NCBI GenBank assembly: GCA_025345505.1
Contig: JANVCC010009942.1
Span: 474,081 to 538,080 of the forward strand
DNA length: 64,000 nucleotides
Reading direction: 5' to 3'
Origin: Todiramphus chloris collaris
Taxonomy: Eukaryota; Chordata; Aves; Coraciiformes; Alcedinidae
The position numbers and the translations under genes were made by a program. The notes under the pieces are model-generated. The model had not been told where the DNA came from, did no database searches, and worked only from the letters and a program-made list of their open reading frames with translations. Position 1 is the first letter of the stretch. Each line of letters begins with the position of its first letter. Below are positions 1 to 15,000 of this stretch, piece by piece.

Positions 1-3000
1 ATGTTTGTTCCTGGCTTGGTAGGATCTGGATATATGAAAATGTTTTTCTGTAAAAAGAACCCCTTTTTAATCAGAAATACCTCCTCAGTCTAATAATATG
101 ATACATGAAAAACCACCCAGTGAATTAGTCAGGACTTTTTTACTTTCCCTTTAACTCCCCTTCACCTTGTTGTGTGTGAAGGAACCATTCTCTTCTGAGT
201 CTCCCTCCACTTTGGGCTCCTTAGAGTCAAGGGGACATAATGCAAAGTATTGCATTGACATCAGGTTGGTATCAATCTTGATTCCTCACCTTTCTCCTTC
301 CTACAGCAACACATTTAAATTTAGCAACTATTTATTTCATGATATATCTTCCATGCCATTCATCTTAAGCCTGCAGAGCAGACACAGAATACAGATATGT
401 ACTTTTCTTATTCACAAAACCTCAATACAGATCACTTTGTGATATCACATTATTTTTTTTTTAACTTACAGACCATTCTTCTTGTTATTTCTAGAACCCT
501 GCCCTATAATGAGTCACTTTTCTGTAACTTGCATTTTAAACCCGTTATCAGCGAACTGCTTAGCAATAATTGTTAGAGGTATTTCTCTGCCTCCATCTCA
601 TCTGCCTTTAATCCACTGAGTGGGCGTTTGCCTTTGATTATAAGAAAGTTCCCAGATGTATCACTTTTTTCTTTTGAAAATACCTGGAAGGTAGCTTCAA
701 GTCATTTGACCATTTTATTCATCCTGCCCAAACTTAAGGCCAGGTTTAGAAAAAGAGATTCTGCAATGTTTCAAAAAATGATTCAACCTGGGGGGCATTT
801 CTTGATCTGGTGAGCCTGCATAAGAAATTTCACAAGGGGTTTTCTTTTTGTTTGTGTATTTGAAATTGCCAGCTTGGGAAAATATAGTCTTAAAAAAAAG
901 GGAGAGTTTATTTCAGTGTTTGAGCTAACAAAAAAATCTGCAGTCCCTTGAGGAACTCGAAAATAAGTCAAATTGCTTAAAACTTTGCAAAACTCAACAT
1001 TTTCTGCATTAAAGAAAAAAAATATTGTTTAGGTGAATATTAGTTATGTTATTAGAAATTTTGGTATCTGCTGGATGGAAGAATGAAAGAAAATGATCAC
1101 AGCAAACACAGAAGAATGTGAGTGCTCTGTATCACTATGCACTTTTTATTAAATATTTATAAGTTTAGATTCATGTTCTTGGACAACCCTAACACACAGT
1201 CCTCTTAATTCTGGTCAAAATGAGCCTATTTATCTAAATTGATGGAAATGAATGTTATGAATTGAACACAGATGAAGTTTTGTTATATGATGTAGAGTAA
1301 TAAGGAGAAGACAAAAAGGACATTGAATTACTTTGAAAATGTTCTTCAATATTTTTTTCATTTTTTAAACAAACAGAAAATGTTATTACTGTATTCTTTC
1401 ATGGAAATTAAAAAAAAAAAAACAAACAAAACATGATCATGGGTGCTGTGGAGCTGTAAGTTGCTGAGACCTCCTGTTAAGCTCTCAGCTGACTTTGTGA
1501 AGTGATGAAGAGCTCATTTTATGCCACAGTCATACCAAATGTGAGAGAAAAGCTTCATTTTGCCAACTGCTCTGCCAATGGGTAGGTTCATGATTCAAGT
1601 ACTGAACATGCTTGTGTTTTAAAACAAACAGCTTACAAAGAAAAGCAGGGAAGAGTACATTACAAATGTATTTACTGTAAACATTCCCTTTGGTCTCCCA
1701 TTAAAGTCGGCTTGTTGGGATTTGTTCATGTCCATTTGCTGTGAAATGTTTTCTTCAGACTGGCAGATGAGCGTTTTCATTTCATGGCATTGGGCTTGGA
1801 ATTTTATGTTAAAAATCTGATCAGTGAAGCAAAACTCCACTTGAACCTGAAAGCACAAAACCATGGCTATCTGATTGCAGCTCAAGGTACAGAGTTATCA
1901 GGGGGCTGGCTCTTTCAACCCTAGCACTACATTAGATATGAAAGGACTATTGATTTTGGACTTCTGTAATTCATCTGTTGACACTGAAATAGTTTACAAG
2001 AGAGAATTAAGGTTACCCTGACACTTTGGGGTGAAGACTGCTGTGCTGTACATGGCATCCACTTGGTGAGGGGTACCTGTCTCCTCCCCTCGTGCCATCC
2101 ATGTCTTCTTCCTGGTCCAAGAGTCTGCAGCCCCTTGCTGCTGTCCCGCCCTTATTGCTGTCCCAAGGGGGCATCCTCTCTCCTTCTCTGCCCCGCGAAA
2201 AGCCCACCTCTCATCCACTCATTGCTGGAGCTGGGCTCATGCATGCCATATTTATTTAAAAGGAGAATCTGCTCATGCCAGCATGGGAGAGGGCATTGTT
2301 AAACTGGATTGCCTTCACTGTTGGTGTTTCAGGGGACAGCATGATGGACAGCAAGCAGGGGACCAGCCCCTGTGCTCGCACCAGGGGCAAGCAGAACACA
2401 TGCAGTGGGTCTCAGTGTCAGCTCTGCTGAGCAGATTGCAGTGGTCGTTCTATGAAGAGGTGATGGTTGGTGAAAACAGCTTTGAGAAAAATTATACAAA
2501 GACTTAGAGCAGAGCTCTCACAAATAAAAGTGAGTGCAAGATGTAGTGATTTGCATCATCCTTGAGCTGTGCTGTATCTTTGCTTCCCATTGTCCCTTGA
2601 AAGCAATCAACTAACCAAATTCTTCGGTGTCACTTACCTTGCTATAAAAATGACACAGCAAAACCCAAATGAATGCTGTCCTTTGTTTCACTGTTTCTAT
2701 ACCTGTGGAGCAAAGAACATGGAAAGGTGGTCCATAGAGTACTTTACAAAAGTATAAATAAAACACCACACCCAGGCTTTGGGTTTTAGTTTATTGTACA
2801 TAATTTATTACTTTCATTTTATTTGTTTGCTCGAGGAAGGGTGAGAAAGCAAAAATTGTGAATGTGATATTAGAATATATCTATACACTTTCTCTATTTC
2901 CTTTTTCACCTAAGTCATGAAATTAAAAAAATGAGTTCAAATAAAGTTAATGTAATTCAAACATAACCCTAATTACTACCTCCACTAGTACATGCAGCTC

Positions 3001-6000
3001 TTTCTTTATGTCCATGGATTTCTGCGCAGAATAGTAAGTCTTTCTTAAGAGTGAAGTAAAACTGATAAACATTGTTTAAACCATTGCAAAGAGTGGGAAA
3101 AGATATTTCCTCTGGGGTACTATCAGAAACTATTTAAAAGTTCAGGGGAAGAAGCTTCCACAGCTTTCCTGGTGAGATAGTCCTGCAGCTCATTAGTGCT
3201 CATTGAGTCTTTCCTGCTCTTTAGTCGCACCCTTCCTCTATTTTCCTATAGTGAAATATTAATTTACGACAGTAAAGTATAACAGGAACCAGTCATGTTT
3301 ACAGCAAGTCAAAACCCTATGTAATTTTGCATACTGCTACTAGTGTTTTCTGACATAACATCCAATAATTCTTGCTGACTAAATTACATTTTTGTTCTGC
3401 CCCATACTGCAGCACTTTCTTAGGGAAATGAAATTGCTTTACTTGGCTTGTAATATGGATAAAACCTAACAGAAACCTTTCCCTGAACCTTTCTTCACTG
3501 CCTAAGCCTACTTGCATGTATAGTAATACTGTATAAAGATCACTTCCAATTTTCTTCACCCTTAGGGCTTCCCAGTAAAAGCTCAGATGATGTCCTGACA
3601 AGCTTTGCCTGACATCTTTGCCTCCAGTTTCAAAGCAATGATGACACCACTGCATTTTCCTCCCTGGGAACCTGCTAAAGCGGGGGTGTGCACAAAGGCA
3701 GTCTTCAGTCATTAAAACATACAGAGACGGTGTATAAAGAAGACTTTTCCACTTATCTGCAGATAAGAATTTAAAGAACAGAAATGGGAGAAGAGAGGAG
3801 AAGATCTTTAATGCACTGTCTTTTATATTAATGATTTCCATAGGACTTTAGTCACAGCAAATCTCATGTTTCCTAAAATCTTATGGACTGTTTAATCACC
3901 TTAACTGCATGGTAGCTGGAGACCAAACTAACGCAGGCCTACAAAGTTTGTGAGATGTAATGCCATTAAGTGCAGTCCTGTAGTAACCTTGATGGTACAG
4001 GTCAAGAAACGCTGGCGCTGCTTGCATAGAGTGAAAGTCATATGACTTCAATGGAAATGTGCTGACCTATTTCCCAAGCCAGTTTGTCTTGGAGCTGGTT
4101 TTCTCTGCAGAGTACACAAACCAGTTTACACGGAGCAAATTATCCTTCATAAGCAGACGGGTCCTCGGCACATTGTGTCACTGGGCCCCCTGTGCCCATG
4201 TCTTCACCACCACTCTCATTTGTCACGGTTTGGCTTCTGGGGACCGAAATACATGTCCCACATTGTTTTTTTCATATTCTGCTTAACTCCCTTTTTTTAA
4301 CAAAACACCTCATCATATCAGATTAGCAAAAGGAAACAATTTGCCAGTTGTCCAACTTTTAGCATAAACTGAATAAAATCTTGAATAGTTCCACTATATT
4401 CCACTATTAATGTATGGTGCCTTTGTCCTCAGGGCATTTACTATTGACAGATGTTTCTCTCTCCTGCTGCATGAACCTCAAAATTGCAACACATGTTGCA
4501 AAGCATGATCCTTTGTTTCTTAACTCCAGCATCCACAGTTTCACCTGATGTTAATCGGCAAAGCTAAAATCAGTGTAGGGAAGATATTCAGCTCTTCTGG
4601 AGGTACTCTGACACATACCTTGGTCTGCCTGATTGGTTGTTCTTAAAGCCTTTGCCACAGGATAGATTTCTGTGCAACCCTTCCTTTATCCTTCTCCACA
4701 AGTATGCAAATCAGTGCTTGTGTCTTCAGAGTCAGGGATTTAGCAGATGGGGCAAAATCTGATTAATGGCAAAGACAAGTAGCAGATAATGTAACACAGG
4801 TAAGGGTGGAAATAATGCATAATTTTCAGTGTTGTAAATGGGCAAAATTAAAGATGCATGTGTCCACATTTGGTTCCCAGGCCTACCACTAATGAAGTGA
4901 AGTGGATTTCACACACTGAAGGTAACTGAGTAGCAGGCAGTGAATAGCTGAAGTGGTGAGCATGCATGGTCCTTGGGATCACAGATGGTCTTTGGAGAGC
5001 TATGCCCATGGAAGGGGTCATCACTGACAGCAGCTTATCGCTGCTCTTCTGACCTGTGTTGTTACACAGCACTGGTGGCCCATGGCACAGTTCATGCACT
5101 GCTCCCTTACCTCCCATAGTGACCAGAAAAATCAGGTGGGGCAGTCTGAGCAGCAGAAATTACTACCAGTCCTGTTTTCCCTCGTGTGAACCCTTCCACC
5201 AGCGGGTAATTGGAGGTAGCAGCCCTGCGCTGGGTACTGTTGAGCTTCTGGAGACAATTACCTCTCCCACTGCTACACCAGGAGCTGGCAGCATGGCCCT
5301 AAAAATCTTCTTAATTAGCTATTCTTCAAGACCAGTGCTCTGCAAAGATTACAGCACTGAAAAGGAAAGTCAGTGAGAATTTGTGGTTGAGCTAGGGTCA
5401 GTAGGGTGCTTCATGTGTGTCCTATGGTTGAGGGCAGACATGTTTCAGTGCTTTTATTTTAAGTATCATATGAACACTGAATTCTCAGACTTTCTGATAT
5501 TTTTGTCTTTGAGAAATCAAAGCCTATTAAAGACATGCTTTCTCATGCTCTGCAAGTGGTCACTAGCTATTTCAGTCTAGGAGAAAAAAAAAAAATTCAT
5601 TTGAAAAAAGTTATGATGATTCCTTCTCAAGATCTTGTTTTCTTACAAGACAGGGTCTAAAGGCAAGTCCTAACTGTGGTCCCCTTACTATCTGAAAAAG
5701 GTCTTGCTTTCATAACACAGGTGCTTGGTAACACAAAAAAGTAGTTCTTCTATTTCTTTTTTCCCTTTTGAAGGGTACGACAGTTTTCTGTTGCTAAATA
5801 AAAAGAGGGTTTTCAGGTCATCAGACTGAAAAATGAGGCATTGTACAAATCCATACTCATAATCAAAATGAACAGTACAAACTGACTCTTACTAGCTCAT
5901 ACAATAGCTATAAATGCATCATTTTGAAAAGGAATGATTTTGTTGGTACTGTAACACTTCATCATATCTTGAACAAGGGTGTTATGAGGACACATAAAGT

Positions 6001-9000
6001 AGCACTTCATGTCTGCAAAGAGAATATCCAGAGTCCACAGAATATCTGTACAACTGAAGCTCCTTAAGACTCAAGGAAATTTTAGCCAAGTCTTTTCTGA
6101 AGAGAATCTTGGAGTAAAATATTAATTTGCAGGTTGTATTGTAAATGCCTAGGTAGCTGAACATGTTAAATTACTTTATGGAGTTTTGATGTTTTTACAA
6201 TGACCTTTTATTTGAAGTGATGGGAATATTGGGAAACACTGATACAAAGACTAGCCAGAATTTTAATGAATTTGTCTGAGCTGTGCTTACATCTCTTTCA
6301 CACTCATTTACAAGTATTATCAGACCCCAGGCTGTATTGCATTAGTATTCACTGAAGCACTAGTATTTCATATGCTTTTAAGTTCAGGAGGGCCAAAGTC
6401 TACTCCAAGGCTGGTTGAAAGCATTTCCTGATCGGACTGATGCTGCTGAACATCCTCCTCCTGGGAGGATGCAGACAGCAGAGATGGTGGGAAGCAGTGG
6501 ATCCCCAGCACTTTTGGGGAAGACACTCACCTGGAGAGGGCTGTAGAACACTGGAGGGCAGGGCTTTGCAGGGGTGCCTGGTCACCCAGAGGAAGGGAGG
6601 TAGAATTACTTTTATTATATTTATTAAATAAATAAATACATTTTGCTTACCCCTCTGACTGTAAAGCAAACCCCAAAAAAAGTGATTTAAAGGACCAGTC
6701 ATCATGTAGCAACTATACAACTTTAGACTTCCATTTGCTTCTTGAAAGTTGATGTAGTACAATTAAAAATAATTTAGTTCTGTGTTTGAATAACAATGAG
6801 GAAAGTGTGTCCTCTTGGAAGATATTTAGGGTGAGAGAAATTTTTCATTTTGAATTGTGTGCTTCATTCTATTTAGTATTTTATGTCTCTGTGAAATTTG
6901 GGATCCAAGGGCAGTTTCTACTATTGTCAAAAGACTATGTGACTGAAAAAACTTTGGCATGAGGAAGGTACTTGGAAAAAAATTGTTCAAAAAAGAGTGA
7001 TGAAGGCTCTCTTGTCCACTATGCAATTCCATTATTTCCTGTGAGATAGCATGAGTAAAACACCCAGTACTGGATTACTTAGACTTGAATAAGAACCACA
7101 TCACACACTAGGGAATGAAGAGGTCAAGAAAGGGAATATTCTGCTCCCCAGACTCCATTCTTTACTGCATAATTTACTATACGTGCAATAAGGAATTATT
7201 TCTTACCTTTCTTCAGCTATTTTAATGACACACTTTCATTATATTAATATAACTATATGGATGTGTACTCTTCTTCATTATAAAAGCAGATATATGTGAC
7301 TTTCAGTAATTCTGGATCCTTTTTTTTTTCATCCATAATTAAATCAGCATTAACCTCTTCTAAAATAATAATACTGGCTCAGACTAAAAATTTAGTGAAC
7401 TAAAAAAAATGTTTCCAATGCAGTGGTCCCTGTGGTAAGTAGCACAATCTTTTATGTATCTGCAGAGACAGTGGATTGTGCTGGTTCTGGCTGAAGAGTT
7501 CTCTAGACCTGCCTGATGTTCTGAATCCCACTGTTCTTTGTATGGTTTAGATTTTTGTCCGTGTTGAGATGAAGCATGCTATTCTAATTGAATTATCTTC
7601 AGTAAGCAGTTATTTCTAAAGTGAATGTGTTTGACTGATAGTTGTAAATCAGTGTGTGTTTCTCATTAATCAGCAAGTTTTGATAAAAACCCCCACTTAA
7701 CCAAAAAGAAAAACAAGTTCAGAGCCATGGTGATTTGGAGTGTACTACCTTTCTTCCTAATGTGCCCAAATTGGCCTGTTCAGGAGACAGCAACTCAGGG
7801 CTGGCTCTTTGTGTTACTCTGATGTCTTCTTGGACCTGCAGATGTTCCAGAGTGATTCCCAAACATGACTGTTACTCTGTTGGTCTGTTGGTGAGCTTTT
7901 CTACACTGGTTATGCTTTGGTTTGTATGTTGCTTCTAGGCAATGTAGCCATTAAGAACATTACTAGCAAGCTCAAAATAATTTGTACACTTGAATAATAT
8001 GTCTCATGTGCATAATGTAATTCAGTGAGTTTTAAAATAATTTTCCCTTTTCCAATGAGGGAAATTATTTTATATCAGCTGAGATAAGCAATTTCGAGCC
8101 ACTGATCACAAGTCACTACATTTTGAACAAGATCAGAAATTCTTGGCCTTGTTTCAAAGAGCTAGTCCTTTGACCATTTTTTGCTAAAAAAAAAGATGAC
8201 AATGGATGTTCCTTCTTCCCAGCTGCACCTCAGCCCTTATGTCCACAAAGGCTTTACTCTGCCCAGAAAGATGGTTCTCCAACAGTTTCTTTTTATTTGT
8301 GGAGTAAATTGTGTAGCAAAAAGTTACTGCTCTTCTGCTGTCTGTCCTCATTCACTGGGTGAGAGGGAAGTGTTCTATTTTTTTTCCCTCAGACAGATCT
8401 TATCTTGAAGATGAGAAATGAACTTGTGTTTCTGCTGATTTTCCACTAGAGACTGCATCAGCCCAAATAACTAGTTGTTTTGTGGTTATGATTACTGGGT
8501 GTTACTCAAACAGCTGAGGAGGATATGGCCTTGCCTCAGGGGAAAAGGCGGAGTCCCATGTCAAAGGAAAACATTTCTCTGAACACTTTTTTTTGTTTCT
8601 CAGTGAAATTGAAGTTTATCCAAGAAGATGTGTTGTGAGAACCTGAAGAGGAAGGAATTTTTATGCCTTGAAGCAATGGCACAGAGATGGCAAGAATGAT
8701 ATAATCTAAAATATGTCTATCATTTTTATAATGCATCCATGGAGAGCTTGAAAGAAGGTTTCCTCTGTCTGAAAAGCCCAGCCTGTGTACATCCAACCAT
8801 TTTACACTGATGAATGTAAGAGCAAACAAATTCCTGTAAACCAAAGACTCTGCAAGTAAGGTTCCTGGTTTCCAAGAATTGCAGCAATAAAAGGGGGATG
8901 GTGGCTTCCAGAGGCTGAGGTCAGAGCAGGGGAAGCCTGGATTCCTTGGGTTGTTTTACTGCACTTCTTTGAATTGAGGGCCAAAGCACTGCTTCCTCTG

Positions 9001-12000
9001 ATGAAATTAAAAAGCTAAACCCACAAGAGCTCTCAGGACTCAGTAAGAATTCTGTTTTAGGTTTTTGCAAGTGATTTATACCTTGAGTTTAAATTCTTGG
9101 TTTCTTGGGTACATACTCCAAACGGTTTGAATAGCTTTGTGCCTTTGTTTTGGTGAGAATCTCATCCATTACATTATCAACACCAGCACTTCCTGTGATT
9201 GAAGTTATGTTTGCAACATCCTCAACAACACTAGCATTACTTTTAAAACACATTCTTCGGTGTGATAATGAAACAAAACAGCAGTTATCTTTTACAGTCC
9301 AGAATTTTCTTGAGTAGCTAAAAACTGAAGGTACCCGAATTACATTACATTAAAATAACTCTGTATAGTTGTTAATACATCCTTGCTGTAATAGTCTCAT
9401 CTCCTATTCTTGCAACTGTGGTTGCTGCTTCTTGAAACTATTGTTTGTCTATTTTCCTAGGAGGCTAAAATGTAGTTAATTCCTGTGTAGAAAGTAAACT
9501 ACATACTTTAGGCTGAGTAGGGTATAAGGATGTAGACCGTCTTTTTATTTGCTGTTGTTCAATGTACCTTCTGGGACTGACTTTGTGGTTGCACTTAAAT
9601 ATGTGTGTCAGTGCAGAAAAGGCATCATACAGTGGGAACTTGGGACAGAAACTTCTTTATCCTCTTAGGCTTATAATATTGTCTGCTATTTAGACATCTA
9701 TTTGTGTCTTCTGTAGCCTTTAGAAATCTTTCATGGCTTATCAATTGATAATGATTTGCTTAAGGTGTTACTGATTCTGCCAAGTAAGTATCACTCTTAG
9801 AAGGTGGTGAAATGGAAAATTACTCATTGACTATTGCAACAAGCAAAATTATGATGATGTATTGGAAAGCACAGCACTGAGTACAGTGAAAGACTCTTTC
9901 AAGAGACTTTAAACATCTGGATGATGATGATGTACTTTAGCCGGACATGCTAGTCTTTTTTTCTAAGTGAAAAAGTAAACAGTAAAAAACTCTCTAAAAA
10001 TACATTTGTTGTTTCACATAATACTAGAATACTATATGATTTTTTCAGAAGTGTTCATGATCTCAAATTGTGAATGATCAGCAAATGTGAGAAAACAAAC
10101 TGTTTTGGCTGAAATTTAGGTTTTTTCACCTTATTTTGCTTAAAAGGGAGTGTGAGCTCTTGACCTCTACAATGTCTTTCTTGATGGAATGTGTATACAT
10201 GTTTCAATATACTTTATTAACTTTGGCTCAAAAGGGATTTCAAAAGTAATCTTGCTTAAAAGACATATAGTAGTCTGAGGACAAGGAAATAATCTGGTGG
10301 GCTCCTTGTCAAGGATTTTTTTGGCTGCTTTTGTCAGTAATTAAAACTTCTCTTGAAGCTGTTTCAAAAATGGGTTTTAAAAACAGGGAATCCAGAAAGT
10401 CTGTGTGCATTTCAGGTAATAAGCAGATACTTCCAATGGTGAAGACCAATTAATTGTCTAGCAATGCCTAGCTATCACATACAAGTGAATGGGTGCTGCA
10501 TTTCCTTGTACTCTGAGGCCTCTGATATTTAAGTTGTCTTTCAAGAGTGTCTGCAAGGGCCTGAACATGCATCAGTTTGCCTTACGCTGATAATTGTGGG
10601 AGCAGGAGGTAATTGGTGTGTGACAGGGAGAGCTTTGTAACCTCTGCAAGACTGTTGATTACAAATGGTGCAACATTCCTCTCTCTTGGGAACCATTACT
10701 GACTTTGGGAGAGGCTGAGACATCAGCAGAACAACAAAGACAAGCAGCTTGTGTAATCTTTAAATTGCAAATTAAATTAATCTGGCAGTCTACATCTAGT
10801 CCTTGTAAGAGATGAGTATTAAAACCCATGAATAATGGCAGAAGTCCATCTGTACTAAAAGAAAGTCCTGCTAACAGTGGAACGTGAATGATGTCAAGAA
10901 CATGGCTGACAAAAGCCTTCAAAGGTATTAGCTCTTTCTAAAATGGGGGACCTATGTCTTGGGGAACTACCAAAATAAGTATACATGTATATGATGTGCA
11001 CAGGCCTGTCTGAGATACATCTCTTATGAAATAAACACCACTGGGAAGTAGGTAAACTCCCACATACCTGAAATTCTTTCTTCCCCTTATTTTTATGCTA
11101 TTTTGTGTGGGAATCTCAGAAATTTCATAACTACCATGGTATAGCTACTGTGCCATGTTATTTCATGGCTCTGTTTGATTTGGTCAGTTAAGCTGCACAC
11201 TTAATATTGCATGTAATTTTACTGTCTTATGTGTTTATAGCAGTGACAGAAAGCATTTACTTCAAGTTATTTTGAAATGTGCAACTGGGATTGCACTCAG
11301 TGATACAGTCTGTGATAATAACAAGAAAAGTAATGTTTACTGTACACTATCAAGCCCCTTCATCTTGGCTCAGAAGTTGCACAGGGTGCCAACACTACCA
11401 CCAGTACACACAACAGGGCAGGAAGTCCTTCCCGCTCAGGCAGGTGGGCTATCAGACAGCCAGGTAACCTTTGTTTCTGTGAGAGAGATTGAACTAGAAA
11501 AATTCCTTAAGCAGTCTGTATGTAGAATAGATTGTGTTTTTCTTAGAACTACTGAATGCATTAAAGTTACCAAGTAATTTCAAAAGCATATGTAAAGCTC
11601 CATGGAGCAGTAGAAGTGCCAGCAGAGGGTGTATTGTACAGGCTTTAATCCTGCAAAATGTGGCCAATGACAGTCTCACTGTTGGAGGACAATGCAATTA
11701 AAATGTTGGGCAGAGATGTGATTTTTGTTATACCCATGATGTCTGGCACAGCAGCATTGTCATTTTAACATTTGAGATATCAGTAGGCAGCCATACATTA
11801 TCAGCCCCTGAATGTGCTTTTCAAACTTTTACCTTGTGCTGTTGTTGCACAAACTTGTTCTACTACAGCTGGGTCTCCTGACTGCTTTTGTTGCTCCCAA
11901 CAGATTTTGGAGCTCTTGACAGAGTGGACTTATCTGTGAATGATGAGCTTTGGGGGAACTCTGGGTTCTACACCACCTCTTGTGTTAATGTCCTCTGATG

Positions 12001-15000
12001 AGTTACTTATACTCTCACCAATCTCTAATTTGTCTATACTTTGTATACAAAATGTCCTAGGACTGCTAGTGGTATGGAGAATGGTGGCAGCCCTGGCTCT
12101 ACTTTCCACTGCATTTTGTTTAGGAAAATGCAGCAAGTCTTTCAAGCATCATATGTAACAAAGATCCCTTTTTGGTTTAAAGTATTTGCAGAATTAATTT
12201 TTTTTTTTATAATAGGAAAAGTATCAAATTACTGAGACTGACTAGCTGTTCTACACAATATGGAGGGGCTAGGAGAGAGAAATAAGTACAAATTAAGCTG
12301 GCCAGAATGGTCTCCTATGGACAGCCACAGATATGTGGGGCACAGCCTGCTCTGGTCAAGATGCTTGACTCTGGGTGTGTGGGCTCAGAAGTCCTTACAT
12401 TTCCGTATAATATCACTGCATGTCCAATGAAGCATTGGCATCCCTTGGCAGAGTGTCCAAATAAACAAGGCAACCTGCCTCCACCATGTCTCTTCCTTTA
12501 GCTTTGCTGGGTTTTCATGGAAAGGTTGCTTCTCACCAGGTCTAACCACAATCACTCAGTAGTCAAACAACTGCCTGAAGACTCTCTCTTCTGTTCTGCT
12601 TGTGCATCTTGTGCTCCCTGGCAATGTGATAAAGTGGGTCACTGCAGTGCCCAACAGGGTCTTCATTTAGCTTATTTTTCAGCTTCTGGAATTTGAATGT
12701 TGCTGAAATAGTAAAAACATCTTCAATTGTTAATTATGCCACATTTCTTGTTTGCACTTTTGAAGCCACCAGTAAAGCACGATTAAGTGGGACAAGGAAA
12801 GCAGTCCCACCACCCACCCCTTGGCTGTTCAAATGGAGTTTTGGTGCCTAAGGGCTGCAGGTGAGAGACTGCCAGAGGTGCCACTTGGGAAAAGTGAAAT
12901 AAGTATCATGACTGAAGGAGATGATTTTTGGGGACTGATTATTTGGACTTCTCATGAAATTACTCTTCTAATCTATGTTATTACCACATGGTATGACTAC
13001 CTATGTTTCCCAGTCTTTTCTGAAGAAATCAAGGAAAAAGAAAAATTATTGATTTGACCTGTCCAAAGATCTCATGGAGAATATGGGGTGGACTCTGCTT
13101 GCTGTCCTGCCATTATACATTCCTGCCTCTCTTCTGGTCAGTGATGCTAAGAGTCAAAAACCCCACCCATTTTCTTTAGTTTCCTTTTTATCTTCCTTCT
13201 GGTATTCTGCTCTGTGAAAACAAATTTTAAACAATTTTTAAAATGAGGTCGCTCTAGCCTCCTCCCACCCCCCAGTAAATTCCCAGGCTTTTCTATTTCC
13301 GTATAGATATTTTTTAGTTTCATTTGAACATAACTTTTGTATTTCAGTCTTTGCATGTTTATTACAGTGATATAACATGATGACACATAAGAGACATGCA
13401 GCATACTACACTGTGTAACTACAAAATAATTTTCTGAAAATCACATTCCTAGGTTACTCCCAACTTTCTTTCATAAAAACTACCATGAAGCACAAAAGAG
13501 TTATTATTTTTAGAAACCTTAAAGCAACCATAAGAGCTATTGATCAGTCTTGCTCTTTGTCTTTGTCTCTCATCCCAGAAAAAACTGGCTCTACTTCTGG
13601 CTCAAGAGCTTTCTTGTTATTGTTTCTGATTAAATATTTAAGAATAAAAATCCAAGACTTACTGATTTGAATGGAAGTTTTCTCATTTACCTCACTTACA
13701 CATTTCCAGTAATTTATAAAACTCCAGAGGGAAGTTCAGATAGAAAAACACCTGTCAGTACAAGAGCACCATGTGAGTTGCTTCTCCAGTTTCTGTGCCT
13801 TCTTGAATTGGGTACCTTGAAGTCTCCATCCATGCTGGATTTGGGACCAGGGACTCCTCCTCCCCTTTCTACCACTGTGCAAAGTGGAATTTTCTACCCC
13901 AAGAGCAGACCTAGTCACAACCATATGTCTCAGGCTCCTGGCATGTCTCAGCACACTGTTCACCTCTGAAAATTCATGACAACAAGAAAATAGTGCTTGC
14001 TCATGGCTGTGTGACTCAAGCAACTGTATCCACAGAGGCTGTGGAATATCTTTTTGCTTACACAATATGTGCAAAAGATGAAAAGGAAGGAATTTTGGTA
14101 TATTTGGATGGTGTAATGTATGTTCCTACAGGCATGTGCATAACAGAATAGGTAGTGCAGGAGAAAGGGCACAGAAAAGTCTACAGCTGATATAATTTCG
14201 TAGCTGTGGGGTGACCAATAACTGCTCTGTAGCATTCACATGTATGACCACCACCTGACTGGTGTTTGAGAGCCCCAGAACATAAATAAGGAAACCTACA
14301 GGACTCACAAAATGAGTTGCTACTTCTGTTGCCAAATTGCTCAACATCGGTCTATTGACCTGCAAGATCAGCTGTCAAGGTAATGATAAAAGAGACGTGA
14401 TAGAAAGTGTCATAGTTAGTAACTTCAGTATCATGCTGTGCTGAAAATAAAAGCTGGCTTTCAGACTTTGCTGTTCTTAGAGCATCTAGGATACCAAAGG
14501 CATTGATTGTGTATGTATGCCTGTGGTCCTCTTGAAACATCCTGCCAAAATATTTTCATGCAGGCGGTGGTCAGTCTCAAAGGCAGATTGTTTGACATGG
14601 GGTACCACACCATAGGATTCTGAGTGAATGAGGCACTGAACTGACACTGATCTGCCTGGACAAAACAGAACGTTATTCTCCCCTGATAATTTGGTTGCCA
14701 AAGGATATACATGCCTTTTGTCATGTGGAGAGTCTGACCTCTCTTTCTCCTACTTCTGTAGACAAAGTCAGGCAGGCAGCTTCACTTGCAGGAATTGCAA
14801 TGTGGCTGATGGCAGTGTACAATCCTGCAGATCAACGGCTGGGGAGATGCATATGTGGTCCTATGTAGTTGGACCTGGACACAGAAGACCTTACCTGACT
14901 TTCAGAAATGGAGATCCCATCCAAATCAATCTTGTTGATGTTTAAGGAAGGGCAGGAAAATTACTAATCTGTGTGTGTTCCCATTTGTTCCACAAGTGGC

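Noticed and set aside
2040..2400. GC-richer patch open in several frames on both strands, possible exon
   Set aside because: Open both ways because of composition; no recognisable protein, and no clear acceptor-donor pair.
3120..3250. Phrase resembling reversed CR1 (CTTCCACAGCTTTCCTGG)
   Set aside because: Similarity does not extend to the usual following blocks and no tail is present.
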